Assembly (NCBI GenBank): GCA_905209135.1
Contig: CAJLRT010000105.1
Span: 1-5,162 of the forward strand
DNA: 5,162 nt
Source: an uncultured Eubacteriales bacterium
Lineage (GTDB): Bacteria; Bacillota; Clostridia; Oscillospirales; UMGS1783
Direction: 5' to 3'
Shown: positions 1 to 5,162 of the stretch, in pieces
Layout of the letters: each line of letters starts with the position of its first letter
How positions within the stretch are numbered: the first letter of the stretch is position 1
The notes under the pieces: generated by a model
Seen by the model: only the letters and a program-made list of their open reading frames with translations
What the model was told of the DNA's origin: nothing
Databases searched by the model: none
Translations under genes and position numbers: made by a program

Positions 1-488
1 GGGATCGATCCCGGAATCGCCACGGTCGGCTACGGCGTGGTGGACTATGGGACAATAAATTTCGGCTTCTGGAATACGGAACGGTGACCACGCCGCCGAA
101 ACTGGACCTGTCCGTGCGCCTGGAAGGGGTGTACGACGAACTGCTTCGGCTCATCTGCAAGCACGGGCCGGACGCGGTTTCGGTGGAGGAGCTGTTCTTC
201 AATACCAATGTGACGACGGCCATCACCGTGGCGCACGGCCGTGGCGTGGCCCTGCTCGCCGCCAAAAAATCCGGGCGGCCCGTGTACGAATATACGCCCC
301 TGCAGGTCAAGCAGGCGGTCACCGGCTACGGCCGGGCCGAGAAGGCCCAGGTGATGGAGATGGTCCGCATGTTCCTCGGCCTGCAAAAGGTGCCGCGGCC
401 CGACGACGCGGCCGACGCGCTCGCCGTCGCCATCTGCCATGCGCATTCGGCGCGCAGCGCCCTGTTTGAGAATATCACGGCGAGGTAA
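1..488 (+). CDS. ruvC: Crossover junction endodeoxyribonuclease RuvC, 5'-partial and frameshifted
   Basis: RuvC is the dimeric, Mg2+-dependent nuclease that resolves Holliday junctions by paired nicks, acting with RuvAB. Frame 1 from base 1 reads GIDPGIATVGYGVVDYG, the family's N-terminal strand with the first catalytic Asp (codon 7-9). That frame reaches TGA at 85-87. The homology continues in frame 3 from base 51 as DNKFRLLEYGTVTT and runs to TAA at 486-488. Frame 3 supplies the other active-site residues: Glu in VEELFF (186-188) and the DDAADALA motif with two acidic residues, followed by a His. Only about four codons (as in M-R-I-L) should be missing upstream. Restoring one base near 49-51 gives about 166 residues, normal for RuvC. 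GTG at 84 is not the true start, because it would drop the first catalytic Asp. The gene lies 21 nt before ruvA. Either the DNA or the assembly is in error, or the gene is truly broken. Identity is sure; intactness is not. Confidence 0.93.
   Translation, partial: DRSRNRHGRLRRGGLWDNKFRLLEYGTVTTPPKLDLSVRLEGVYDELLRLICKHGPDAVSVEELFFNTNVTTAITVAHGRGVALLAAKKSGRPVYEYTPLQVKQAVTGYGRAEKAQVMEMVRMFLGLQKVPRPDDAADALAVAICHAHSARSALFENITAR
49..51 (+). other. Apparent one-base deletion (frameshift) in ruvC
   Basis: The GGG run follows codon TAT (46-48). Before it, RuvC homology is in frame 1; from GAC at 51-53 onward it is in frame 3. Homologues have Tyr, one variable residue, then a short polar stretch (for example Y-x-G-N-K). 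One lost base, most simply a G from a run of four, therefore fits better than a two-base insertion. No slippery heptamer or downstream stem suggesting programmed frameshifting was seen. Confidence 0.85.
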
Positions 489-495
489 TCCCGCC

Positions 496-502
496 GGAGA
501 GG
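496..502 (+). promoter_or_regulatory. Ribosome binding site of ruvA
   Basis: GGAGAGG lies 7 nt before the ATG at 510, in the 21-nt gap after ruvC. It supports the chosen ruvA start. Confidence 0.75.
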
Positions 503-509
503 AAGAAAT

Positions 510-1106
510 ATGTTCTATTACCTGAAAGGCCAGCTCGCCCTCAACGACGGGCAGAATATCGTGGTCGACTGCGGCGGCGTAGGCTACAGCCTGGTCACTT
601 CGCTCCAGTCCGCATCCAGACTCGGCGGCGTGGGGAGCGCCGTCACCGTCTACACCTATCTTGCAGTCCGGGAGGGGGACGTCGCCCTGTACGGGTTTGC
701 GGACCCCGTGGAGCTGGAAACCTATAAACTCCTGATTTCCGTCACCGGCGTAGGCCCCAAGGTGGGAATCACCATCCTCTCCGCGCTCACGCCCGAACAG
801 CTCGCGCTTGCCGTCTCGGCGGGGGATACGCGCGCCATCACGCGCGCGCAGGGAGTGGGCCCCAAGCTCGCCCAGCGCATCGTGATGGAACTGAAGGACA
901 AGCTCAGCGCCGGCGCCGCGGATGCGGACGGCTGGGAGGAGTACGCCGCGCCTGCGTCCGCGCGTTCGGACGCCGCCGAAGCGGCGGGCGCGCTCATGGC
1001 GCTGGGGTACCGGCGCGCCGAGGCGGAAGCGGCCGTCGCCAGGCTCGACGCGGCGCTGCCCGTGGAAGAACTGGTCCGGCAGGCGCTGCGCCAGCTCATG
1101 AAGTAG
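510..1106 (+). CDS. ruvA: Holliday junction branch migration complex subunit RuvA
   Basis: RuvA binds the four-way junction as a tetramer and loads the RuvB motor rings. The 198-residue product has the normal family length and all three domains. Residues 1-63 are the OB-fold with the conserved CGGVGY (21-26) and LYGF (60-63). Domain II has two helix-hairpin-helix motifs, around VTGVGPKVG (78-86) and [12 protein letters not shown] (113-124), which bind the junction arms. A variable Ala/Gly-rich linker (about 135-152) leads to domain III (about 153-198), with [16 protein letters not shown], which contacts RuvB. The ATG at 510 has a good ribosome binding site and begins MFYYLKG, a start typical of clostridial RuvA. 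The acidic-pin segment reads [11 protein letters not shown]: Glu55 is kept, but the position of E. coli Asp56 is Gly, with Asp at 57. ruvB follows after 13 nt. Confidence 0.97.
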   Translation: MFYYLKGQLALNDGQNIVVDCGGVGYSLVTSLQSASRLGGVGSAVTVYTYLAVREGDVALYGFADPVELETYKLLISVTGVGPKVGITILSALTPEQLALAVSAGDTRAITRAQGVGPKLAQRIVMELKDKLSAGAADADGWEEYAAPASARSDAAEAAGALMALGYRRAEAEAAVARLDAALPVEELVRQALRQLMK

Positions 1107-1110
1107 GAGG
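1105..1110 (+). promoter_or_regulatory. Ribosome binding site of ruvB, overlapping the ruvA stop
   Basis: A perfect AGGAGG shares its first two bases with the ruvA stop codon TAG (1104-1106). It sits 9 nt before the ATG at 1120 and 12 nt before the next ATG at 1123, so it favours the first of the two adjacent Met codons. The overlap suggests that ruvA and ruvB translation are coupled. Confidence 0.8.
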
Positions 1111-1119
1111 TGGGCTTAT

Positions 1120-2142
1120 ATGATGGATGAAGAAAACAGAATTATCACAACCTCCTTCACGGCGGACGACGAGAACGAATCGTCCCTGCGCCCGCGGTTC
1201 ATGGTGGACTACACCGGCCAGGAGAAGATCAAGGACAACCTGTCCGTGTTTATCGAGGCGGCCCGCCTGCGCGGCGACCCGCTCGACCATGTGCTGCTCT
1301 ACGGCCCGCCGGGCCTGGGGAAGACGACGCTCGCGTCGGTCATCGCCAACGAAATGAACGTCAATATCCGCGTCACCTCCGGCCCCGCCATTGAGAAGCC
1401 GGGCGACCTTGCGGCCATCCTCACCAATCTGGACGACGGCGACATTTTGTTCATCGACGAGATTCACCGCCTCTCCTCCAGCGTGGAAGAGGTCCTGTAC
1501 CCGGCGCTGGAGGACTATGTGCTCGATATCATCATCGGCAAGGGCCCGTCGGCCCGGAGCATCCGGCTCGATCTGAAAAAGTTTACCCTCATCGGCGCGA
1601 CGACGCGCGCCGGTCTGCTCACTTCTCCGCTGCGCGACAGGTTCGGCATGCTTTTCCGGCTTGAAATGTACACGGAGGAGGAATTGATGCGTATCGTATC
1701 CCGCAGCGCGGGCATCCTGAAAGCGGATATAGAGCCCGGCGGCGCGCTGGCGATCGCACGCCGCAGCCGCGGCACGCCGCGTATCGCCAACCGCCTGCTC
1801 AAGCGCGTGCGCGACTTCGCGCAGGTGTATACCGACGGCGTGATCACGGAGGATGTGGCCGTCATGGCGCTCAATAAGCTGGAGGTGGACGAGCTGGGCC
1901 TGGACAATACCGACCGGCAGATGCTCCGCTCCATCGCCGTCAACTTCGGCGGCGGCCCCGTGGGTCTGGAGACGCTGGCGGCCACGGTCGGCGAGGACGC
2001 GACGACGATTGAGGACGTCTACGAGCCCTACCTGCTGCAGATCGGCTTTCTCAGCCGCACTCCGCGCGGCCGGTGCATCACGGCCAGCGCATGCCGCCAT
2101 CTCGGGATCGAGTTCAAGGGCTCGCCCATGCTGGAGGTATAG
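1120..2142 (+). CDS. ruvB: Holliday junction branch migration DNA helicase RuvB
   Basis: RuvB is the hexameric AAA+ ATPase that pumps DNA through the RuvA-bound Holliday junction. The 340-residue product is the usual length and every key motif is visible. These are the N-terminal [12 protein letters not shown] (23-34), Walker [10 protein letters not shown] (62-70), Walker B ILFIDEIH (109-116), sensor 1 [10 protein letters not shown] (156-165), the arginine finger in LRDRFG (Arg174), and sensor 2 [10 protein letters not shown] (218-227). A C-terminal winged-helix domain covers about 255-340, with FLSRTPRGR (310-318) near its DNA-contacting wing. The first of two adjacent Met codons is chosen because of AGGAGG spacing. 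No key residue is missing. The last codons of the gene contain the ribosome binding site of the next gene. Confidence 0.98.
   Translation: MMDEENRIITTSFTADDENESSLRPRFMVDYTGQEKIKDNLSVFIEAARLRGDPLDHVLLYGPPGLGKTTLASVIANEMNVNIRVTSGPAIEKPGDLAAILTNLDDGDILFIDEIHRLSSSVEEVLYPALEDYVLDIIIGKGPSARSIRLDLKKFTLIGATTRAGLLTSPLRDRFGMLFRLEMYTEEELMRIVSRSAGILKADIEPGGALAIARRSRGTPRIANRLLKRVRDFAQVYTDGVITEDVAVMALNKLEVDELGLDNTDRQMLRSIAVNFGGGPVGLETLAATVGEDATTIEDVYEPYLLQIGFLSRTPRGRCITASACRHLGIEFKGSPMLEV
2133..2137 (+). promoter_or_regulatory. Ribosome binding site of the methyltransferase gene, inside the end of ruvB
   Basis: GGAGG lies within the last sense codons of ruvB, 10 nt before the ATG at 2148. It decides the start: the reading frame is open further upstream (ATG at 2073), but that would run 70 nt into ruvB. 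The MILSNTWRDY start also matches how this family begins. Confidence 0.65.
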
Positions 2143-2147
2143 GCGGA

Positions 2148-3023
2148 ATGATACTGTCCAATACATGGCGGGATTACCGCCTTCTCGACTGTTCGGACGG
2201 CGAGCGCCTGGAAAGCTGGGGCGGCGTCGTGCTGGTCCGGCCCGACCCGTACGTGATCTGGCAGGGCGGGCGTTCGCACCCGGCATGGTCCGATCCGCAC
2301 GCACGCTATATCCGCTCCCGCACGGGCGGCGGGCACTGGGAGAATTACAAGCCCATCCCCGAGCTGACCCTCCGCTACGGCGCGCTGCGCTTCCATGTCC
2401 GTCCTACGAATTTTAAGCATACCGGCCTGTTCCCGGAACAGGCCGCAAACTGGGACTGGGCGGCGTCGCTGATCCGCTCTGCCGGCCGTCCCGTGCGCGT
2501 GCTGAACCTGTTCGCCTATACCGGCGCGGCCACGCTGGCCTGCGCCGCGGCCGGCGCCAGCGTCTGCCATGTGGACGCGGCAAAGGGCATGGTCCAGTGG
2601 GCGAAAGAGAACGCGGCGGCGTCCGGCCTTGCCGGCGCGCCCATCCGCTATATTGTGGACGACTGCGCCAAGTTCGTCCAGCGGGAAATCCGCCGCGGCA
2701 GCCGCTATGACGCGGTGATTCTGGACCCGCCCTCCTACGGGCGCGGTCCGGGCGGCGAGGTCTGGAAGCTGGAAGAGCAGCTCGACGGCCTTGTCCGGCT
2801 CACCCTCGGCGTACTGACGGATACGCCGCTGTTCTATCTTCTGAACTCCTACACCACCGGCTTTTCCGCCGGCGTGGTCGGCTACCTCTGCCGCCGCCTG
2901 CTGCTGCCGAAATTCGGCGGCGCGCTGGAAGCCGACGAACTGGGCCTGCCGGTCGAGGCCTCCGGGGCCCCGCTGCCGTGCGGCGCGTCGGCCCGCTGGG
3001 AGGCGGCCGGCGCCGGCCGGTAA
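2148..3023 (+). CDS. Class I SAM-dependent methyltransferase, RlmI/RlmK-like (COG1092-type)
   Basis: This 291-residue protein probably methylates RNA, but its substrate is unknown. Residues 1-110 resemble the central beta-rich region of RlmI-like enzymes (WGGVVLVRPDP, WENYKPIPE, LRFHVRPTNFKHTGLFPEQ). A Rossmann domain follows: motif I VLNLFAYTGAAT (118-129), the acidic residue that should contact SAM ribose in HVDAAKGMVQWAKEN (Asp143), and motif IV DPPSYGRG (193-200). The protein ends LPCGASARWEAAGAGR, close to the conserved C-terminus of relatives, so it looks complete. Unlike E. coli RlmI (about 396 residues) it has no N-terminal PUA domain. The motif after strand 5 reads LLNSYTTG (231-238), with no Cys like the catalytic one of 5-methylcytosine enzymes, so m5C activity is doubtful. 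It starts 5 nt after ruvB and so is probably the last gene of the ruv operon. Confidence 0.9.
   Translation: MILSNTWRDYRLLDCSDGERLESWGGVVLVRPDPYVIWQGGRSHPAWSDPHARYIRSRTGGGHWENYKPIPELTLRYGALRFHVRPTNFKHTGLFPEQAANWDWAASLIRSAGRPVRVLNLFAYTGAATLACAAAGASVCHVDAAKGMVQWAKENAAASGLAGAPIRYIVDDCAKFVQREIRRGSRYDAVILDPPSYGRGPGGEVWKLEEQLDGLVRLTLGVLTDTPLFYLLNSYTTGFSAGVVGYLCRRLLLPKFGGALEADELGLPVEASGAPLPCGASARWEAAGAGR
3004..3019. repeat. Perfect 16-bp palindrome at the end of the methyltransferase gene
   Basis: CGGCCGGCGCCGGCCG equals its own reverse complement. It lies inside the last codons of the methyltransferase gene, ending 1 nt before the TAA. A second small inverted repeat, CCGGT-A-ACCGG (3017-3027), spans the stop codon. 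No T run follows, so it is not a canonical intrinsic terminator. In Ala/Gly/Arg codons of high-GC DNA such a palindrome may be chance. Confidence 0.5.
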
Positions 3024-3142
3024 CCGGAACCCGCGGCCCCTTTGCCGCCCGCGCCGCGCCCGTCCGGGGCAGCGCGCGTCTGCGTCTGCACCGCCGGCCT
3101 CATTTTTCGTTTGGAAACGTAAATCCCTGAAAGGATCTGTGC
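3024..3142. other. Intergenic region between the ruv block and the ECF module
   Basis: This 119-nt stretch holds no convincing gene. Bases 3024-3100 are extremely GC-rich. They can form a small stem at 3055-3074 (GCCC/GGGC around a GTCCG loop, extended by 3 bp past a bulged A), but the only T run (3103-3107) is 29 nt away, so termination is unproven. From 3101 the composition becomes AT-rich, as is common near a promoter. No paired -35/-10 hexamers at standard spacing could be picked with confidence. AAGGA at 3131-3135, 7 nt before the ATG at 3143, is the likely ribosome binding site of ecfA1. Confidence 0.6.
3105..3123. promoter_or_regulatory. Inverted repeat upstream of ecfA1, possible operator or promoter element
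   Basis: TTTCGTTTGGAAACGTAAA has 5-bp arms CGTTT/AAACG around GG. Outer TTT and AAA match if one T (3120) is skipped. It sits 20 nt before the ecfA1 start in the only AT-rich patch of the intergenic region, where a repressor site or part of a promoter would be expected. It matches no named operator that I recognise, and its role is a guess. Confidence 0.25.
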
Positions 3143-3994
3143 ATGGAAGAAATCATCCGTGTGGAGGGCCTGTCCTTCACCTACGAGGGCCAGTCCGCTC
3201 CCGCCATTGAGAATATAGACCTCTCCGTGAAAAAAGGCGAGTTCCTTGTCGTCCTGGGCCACAACGGCTCCGGGAAATCGACGCTCGCCAAATGCTTCAA
3301 CTCCATCCTGCTGCCCAGCTCCGGCCGGGTGCTCGTCGGCGGCATGGACACCGCCGACGAATCCAGGCTCTTCGATATCCGCCAGCGCGTCGGCATGGTC
3401 TTCCAGAACCCCGACAACCAGATCGTATCCTCCATTGTGGAGGAGGACGTCGCCTTTGCGCCCGAGAACCTGGGCGTGCCGCGCGCGCAGATGATCGAGC
3501 GCATCGACTATGCGCTGCGCGCGGTCGGCATGCAGGACTACCGCACCCACTCCACAAGCCAGCTCTCCGGCGGCCAGAAGCAGCGCATCGCCATCGCCGG
3601 CGTCATCGCCATGATGCCGGAGGTGATTGTGCTCGACGAACCGACCGCCATGCTCGACCCCAAAGGCCGCGACGAGGTCATGTCCGTGCTGCACGCTCTC
3701 AACCGCGACGCCGGCATGACGGTCGTGCACATCACGCACCATATGGACGAGGCCGTCCGCGCCGACCGCGTCGTGGTTGTAAACGACGGGCGGATTCTCA
3801 TAGAGGGCGCGCCCCAGTATGTATTCCAGAACGCGGCGCTGCTCAAGAGCGTGGGGCTCACCGTCCCCCAGAGCGTGGAGCTGATGTTTGAACTGCGGCG
3901 CGAGGGCCTGCGCGTGCCCCTGTCCGTGCTGACGGCGGAGGACTGCGTGGCGGTCATAGAAAAACTGCTCAACGGGGAGGAATACTATGATTGA
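3143..3994 (+). CDS. ecfA1: Energy-coupling factor transporter ATP-binding protein EcfA1
   Basis: This is one of the two ABC ATPases that power ECF-type uptake of vitamins and other micronutrients. It sits on the cytoplasmic face, paired with EcfA2 and bound to EcfT. The 283-residue product shows a full ABC domain: LSFTYEGQ (10-17) in the nucleotide-binding A-loop, Walker A GHNGSGKST (39-47), the Q-loop in VGMVFQNPDNQIV (Gln88), signature LSGGQ (141-145), Walker B VIVLDEP with catalytic Glu166, D-loop AMLD (169-172) and H-switch His199 in HITHHMDEA. The PDNQ segment after the Q-loop is the classic EcfA1 (CbiO1) form, against PEYQ in EcfA2. A C-terminal extension (about 225-283) is typical of EcfA proteins. 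It is the first gene of its block, follows a 119-nt gap, and overlaps ecfA2 by 8 nt. All catalytic residues are present. Confidence 0.95.
   Translation: MEEIIRVEGLSFTYEGQSAPAIENIDLSVKKGEFLVVLGHNGSGKSTLAKCFNSILLPSSGRVLVGGMDTADESRLFDIRQRVGMVFQNPDNQIVSSIVEEDVAFAPENLGVPRAQMIERIDYALRAVGMQDYRTHSTSQLSGGQKQRIAIAGVIAMMPEVIVLDEPTAMLDPKGRDEVMSVLHALNRDAGMTVVHITHHMDEAVRADRVVVVNDGRILIEGAPQYVFQNAALLKSVGLTVPQSVELMFELRREGLRVPLSVLTAEDCVAVIEKLLNGEEYYD
3974..3980 (+). promoter_or_regulatory. Ribosome binding site of ecfA2, inside ecfA1
   Basis: GGGGAGG lies in the last codons of ecfA1, 6 nt before the ATG at 3987. It fixes the ecfA2 start despite the 8-nt overlap ATGATTGA (3987-3994). Confidence 0.8.
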
Positions 3995-4841
3995 ACTGCG
4001 GAACCTCTCCCATGTGTACGGGGCTGGAACCCCGTTTGAAAAAACCGCCGTCCGGGACGTGAATCTTACGATCGGCGGCAACGAGTTTATCGGCCTGATC
4101 GGGCATACCGGCTCCGGCAAATCCACCCTGATCCGGCACTTCAACGGCCTGCTGAAGCCGACTTCGGGCGCCGTGCTCGTCAACGGCGAGGACATCGCCG
4201 CCTCCAAGGATGCGCTGCGCCGCTCCCGGTTCACCGTGGGGCTCGTGTTTCAGTACCCCGAATACCAGCTGTTTGAGGAGACGGTGTATAAGGACGTGTC
4301 CTACGGCCCCAAAAACATGCTCCTGTCCGAGCAGGAGATCGACAGCCGTGTGCGCGAAAGCCTTGCGTTTGTGGGGCTCGGCGAGGACGTGTATGAAAAG
4401 AGCCCGCTGGAGCTCTCTGGCGGCCAGAAGCGCCGCGTCGCCATCGCCGGCGTGCTCGCCATGCGCCCGTCCCTGCTCGTGCTCGACGAACCGACCGCCG
4501 GTCTCGACCCGCGCGGCCGCCGCGAGATTATGAAATATGTGCGGGACTACGCGTCGGACGGGCGTTCGGTTCTGTTTGTTTCCCATTCGATGACCGACGT
4601 CGCCCGCTACGCCTCGCGCGTGCTTGTGATGTGCGATGCGCGCGTCGTGATGGACGGCACGGTCCCCGAGGTATTCTCCCGCGCGCCCGAACTCAAGGCC
4701 ATGGGCCTTGCCGTGCCGCAGATTACGGATATCTTCATCCGCCTCAGGGAGAAGGGCTACGACGTGGACACCGCCGTGTTCACCAGTGAACAGGCCGCAA
4801 AACAGTTGCGGCGCCTGCGGGGAGGTGGGGAAGATGCTTAA
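3987..4841 (+). CDS. ecfA2: Energy-coupling factor transporter ATP-binding protein EcfA2
   Basis: This is the second ATPase of the ECF module, which forms a heterodimer with EcfA1 and hydrolyses ATP to drive EcfT and a bound S component. The 284-residue product has the usual EcfA2 length. Motifs are LSHVYGAGTPFEKTAV (7-22), Walker A GHTGSGKST (39-47), Q-loop Gln89 in VFQYPEYQLFEETV, signature LSGGQ (143-147), Walker B LLVLDEP with catalytic Glu168, D-loop AGLD (171-174) and H-switch His200 in FVSHSM. YPEYQLFEETV is diagnostic for EcfA2 (CbiO2), as is the insertion GAGTPFEKTA ahead of the core beta sheet. Residues about 225-284 form the C-terminal helical region of the family. It overlaps ecfA1 and ecfT by 8 nt each. 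The three products are needed in fixed ratio, so coupled translation makes sense. No defect was seen. Confidence 0.96.
   Translation: MIELRNLSHVYGAGTPFEKTAVRDVNLTIGGNEFIGLIGHTGSGKSTLIRHFNGLLKPTSGAVLVNGEDIAASKDALRRSRFTVGLVFQYPEYQLFEETVYKDVSYGPKNMLLSEQEIDSRVRESLAFVGLGEDVYEKSPLELSGGQKRRVAIAGVLAMRPSLLVLDEPTAGLDPRGRREIMKYVRDYASDGRSVLFVSHSMTDVARYASRVLVMCDARVVMDGTVPEVFSRAPELKAMGLAVPQITDIFIRLREKGYDVDTAVFTSEQAAKQLRRLRGGGEDA
4819..4825 (+). promoter_or_regulatory. Ribosome binding site of ecfT, inside ecfA2
   Basis: GGGGAGG lies in the last codons of ecfA2, 8 nt before the ATG at 4834. It supports that start and the 8-nt overlap ATGCTTAA (4834-4841). Confidence 0.8.
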
Positions 4842-5162
4842 GGATATCACGCTCGGCCAGTACTTCCCGGGCGAATCGTTCCTGCACAAACTCGACCCGC
4901 GCATGAAACTGGCGCTCGTCGTCCTGCTGATCGTCAACATCTTCGTCGCGCAAACGCCCATGGCCTACCTGGCCGCCGCCCTGCTGATCGTGCTCGCCGT
5001 CGCGGTTTCAGGCATCCCGCTCCGGCTCATTCTCAAAAGCCTCAAGCCCCTGATCTTCATCATCGTCCTGACAACGATTATCAATATCTTCTACACGCCG
5101 GGCGAAGTTTTGGCCCAGTGGTGGATTTTCAGGATTACGGCGGAGGGCATCTACCGCGCCGT
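4834..5162 (+). CDS. ecfT: Energy-coupling factor transporter transmembrane protein EcfT, 3'-partial
   Basis: EcfT is the membrane scaffold that joins the EcfA1-EcfA2 ATPases to exchangeable substrate-binding S components. The window holds the first 109 codons of a family usually about 260-270 residues long; the gene runs off the right edge. The N-terminus MLKDITLGQYFPGESFLHKLDPRMK has the family's conserved short amphipathic start, with G-Q-Y/F near residue 8 and LDPR-x-K (20-25). Hydrophobic segments follow at about 24-40 (KLALVVLLIVNIFVA), 43-60 and 69-87 (KPLIFIIVLTTIINIFY). The coupling helices that carry the Ala-Arg-Gly motifs lie beyond the window. This gene is absent from the forward six-frame list but clearly real: it has a strong ribosome binding site, overlaps ecfA2, and matches its family from the first residue. 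Confidence 0.95.
   Translation, partial: MLKDITLGQYFPGESFLHKLDPRMKLALVVLLIVNIFVAQTPMAYLAAALLIVLAVAVSGIPLRLILKSLKPLIFIIVLTTIINIFYTPGEVLAQWWIFRITAEGIYRA

Noticed and set aside
49..60. Programmed ribosomal frameshift in ruvC
   Set aside because: There is no slippery heptamer, no internal Shine-Dalgarno and no obvious stem. RuvC is not known to use frameshifting.
84..488. A complete 134-residue gene starting at GTG 84
   Set aside because: Homology to RuvC continues upstream across a frameshift. A protein starting here would lack the first catalytic Asp and the first beta strand.
2073..2147. Upstream ATG at 2073 as the start of the methyltransferase
   Set aside because: It would overlap ruvB by 70 nt and add residues without family homology. 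ATG 2148 has GGAGG upstream and begins like its relatives.
1096..2304. Antisense open frame of 402 codons over ruvB
   Set aside because: ruvB is certain on the + strand over almost the whole span. The antisense product has no recognisable domain and no ribosome binding site was noted.
3079..3090. Tandem GTCTGC-type repeat
   Set aside because: Two copies of a 6-bp unit are expected by chance in this composition, and no further copies follow.
3055..3107. Intrinsic terminator after the methyltransferase gene
   Set aside because: The stem at 3055-3074 is short and bulged, and the TTTTT run is 29 nt downstream, too far for a canonical terminator.
2882..4234. Long antisense open frame of 450 codons on the - strand over ecfA1
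   Set aside because: It lies opposite two clearly real genes. Its protein is rich in His, Arg, Ala and Gly without any recognised motif, as expected from GC-rich codons read in reverse.
3969..4961. Antisense open frame of 330 codons over ecfA2 and the start of ecfT
   Set aside because: It is a mirror of real coding sequence in high-GC DNA, with no motif of its own.

Overview
The window reads left to right on the + strand throughout and carries seven protein genes in two blocks. No RNA gene, mobile element, CRISPR array or origin was seen. The DNA is GC-rich, with G or C at most third codon positions. The protein sequences are of Firmicutes/Clostridia type: a RuvA beginning MFYYLKG, paired energising ATPases EcfA1 and EcfA2 followed by EcfT, and strong GGAGG-type ribosome binding sites. 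A high-GC clostridial lineage, such as a gut Oscillospirales- or Christensenellales-like bacterium, is the best guess. The exact taxon cannot be read from this sequence.

Block 1 (1-3023) is ruvC-ruvA-ruvB followed by a class I SAM-dependent methyltransferase. Gaps are 21, 13 and 5 nt, so the four genes look like one operon. RuvA and RuvB form the branch-migration motor on Holliday junctions and RuvC is the resolvase that cuts them. The ruvC copy lacks about its first four codons at the window edge and is broken by an apparent one-base deletion at 49-51. This puts the first catalytic Asp in a different frame from the other active-site residues. The methyltransferase belongs to the RlmI/RlmK-like (COG1092-type) group but lacks an N-terminal PUA domain, and its substrate is unknown.

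Between the blocks (3024-3142) is 119 nt of non-coding DNA. It is very GC-rich in its first two thirds and turns AT-rich just before ecfA1. It holds small inverted repeats but no convincing promoter or terminator.

Block 2 (3143-5162) is ecfA1-ecfA2-ecfT, the shared energy-coupling module of a group II ECF vitamin/micronutrient transporter. The two junctions each overlap by 8 nt, which suggests translational coupling. ecfT runs off the right edge. No substrate-binding S component is in the window, as expected when one module serves S components encoded elsewhere.

I see no undescribed system here. The points most worth checking are the ruvC frameshift, the altered acidic pin of RuvA, the uncertain chemistry of the methyltransferase, and the placement of the ECF module next to the ruv block.
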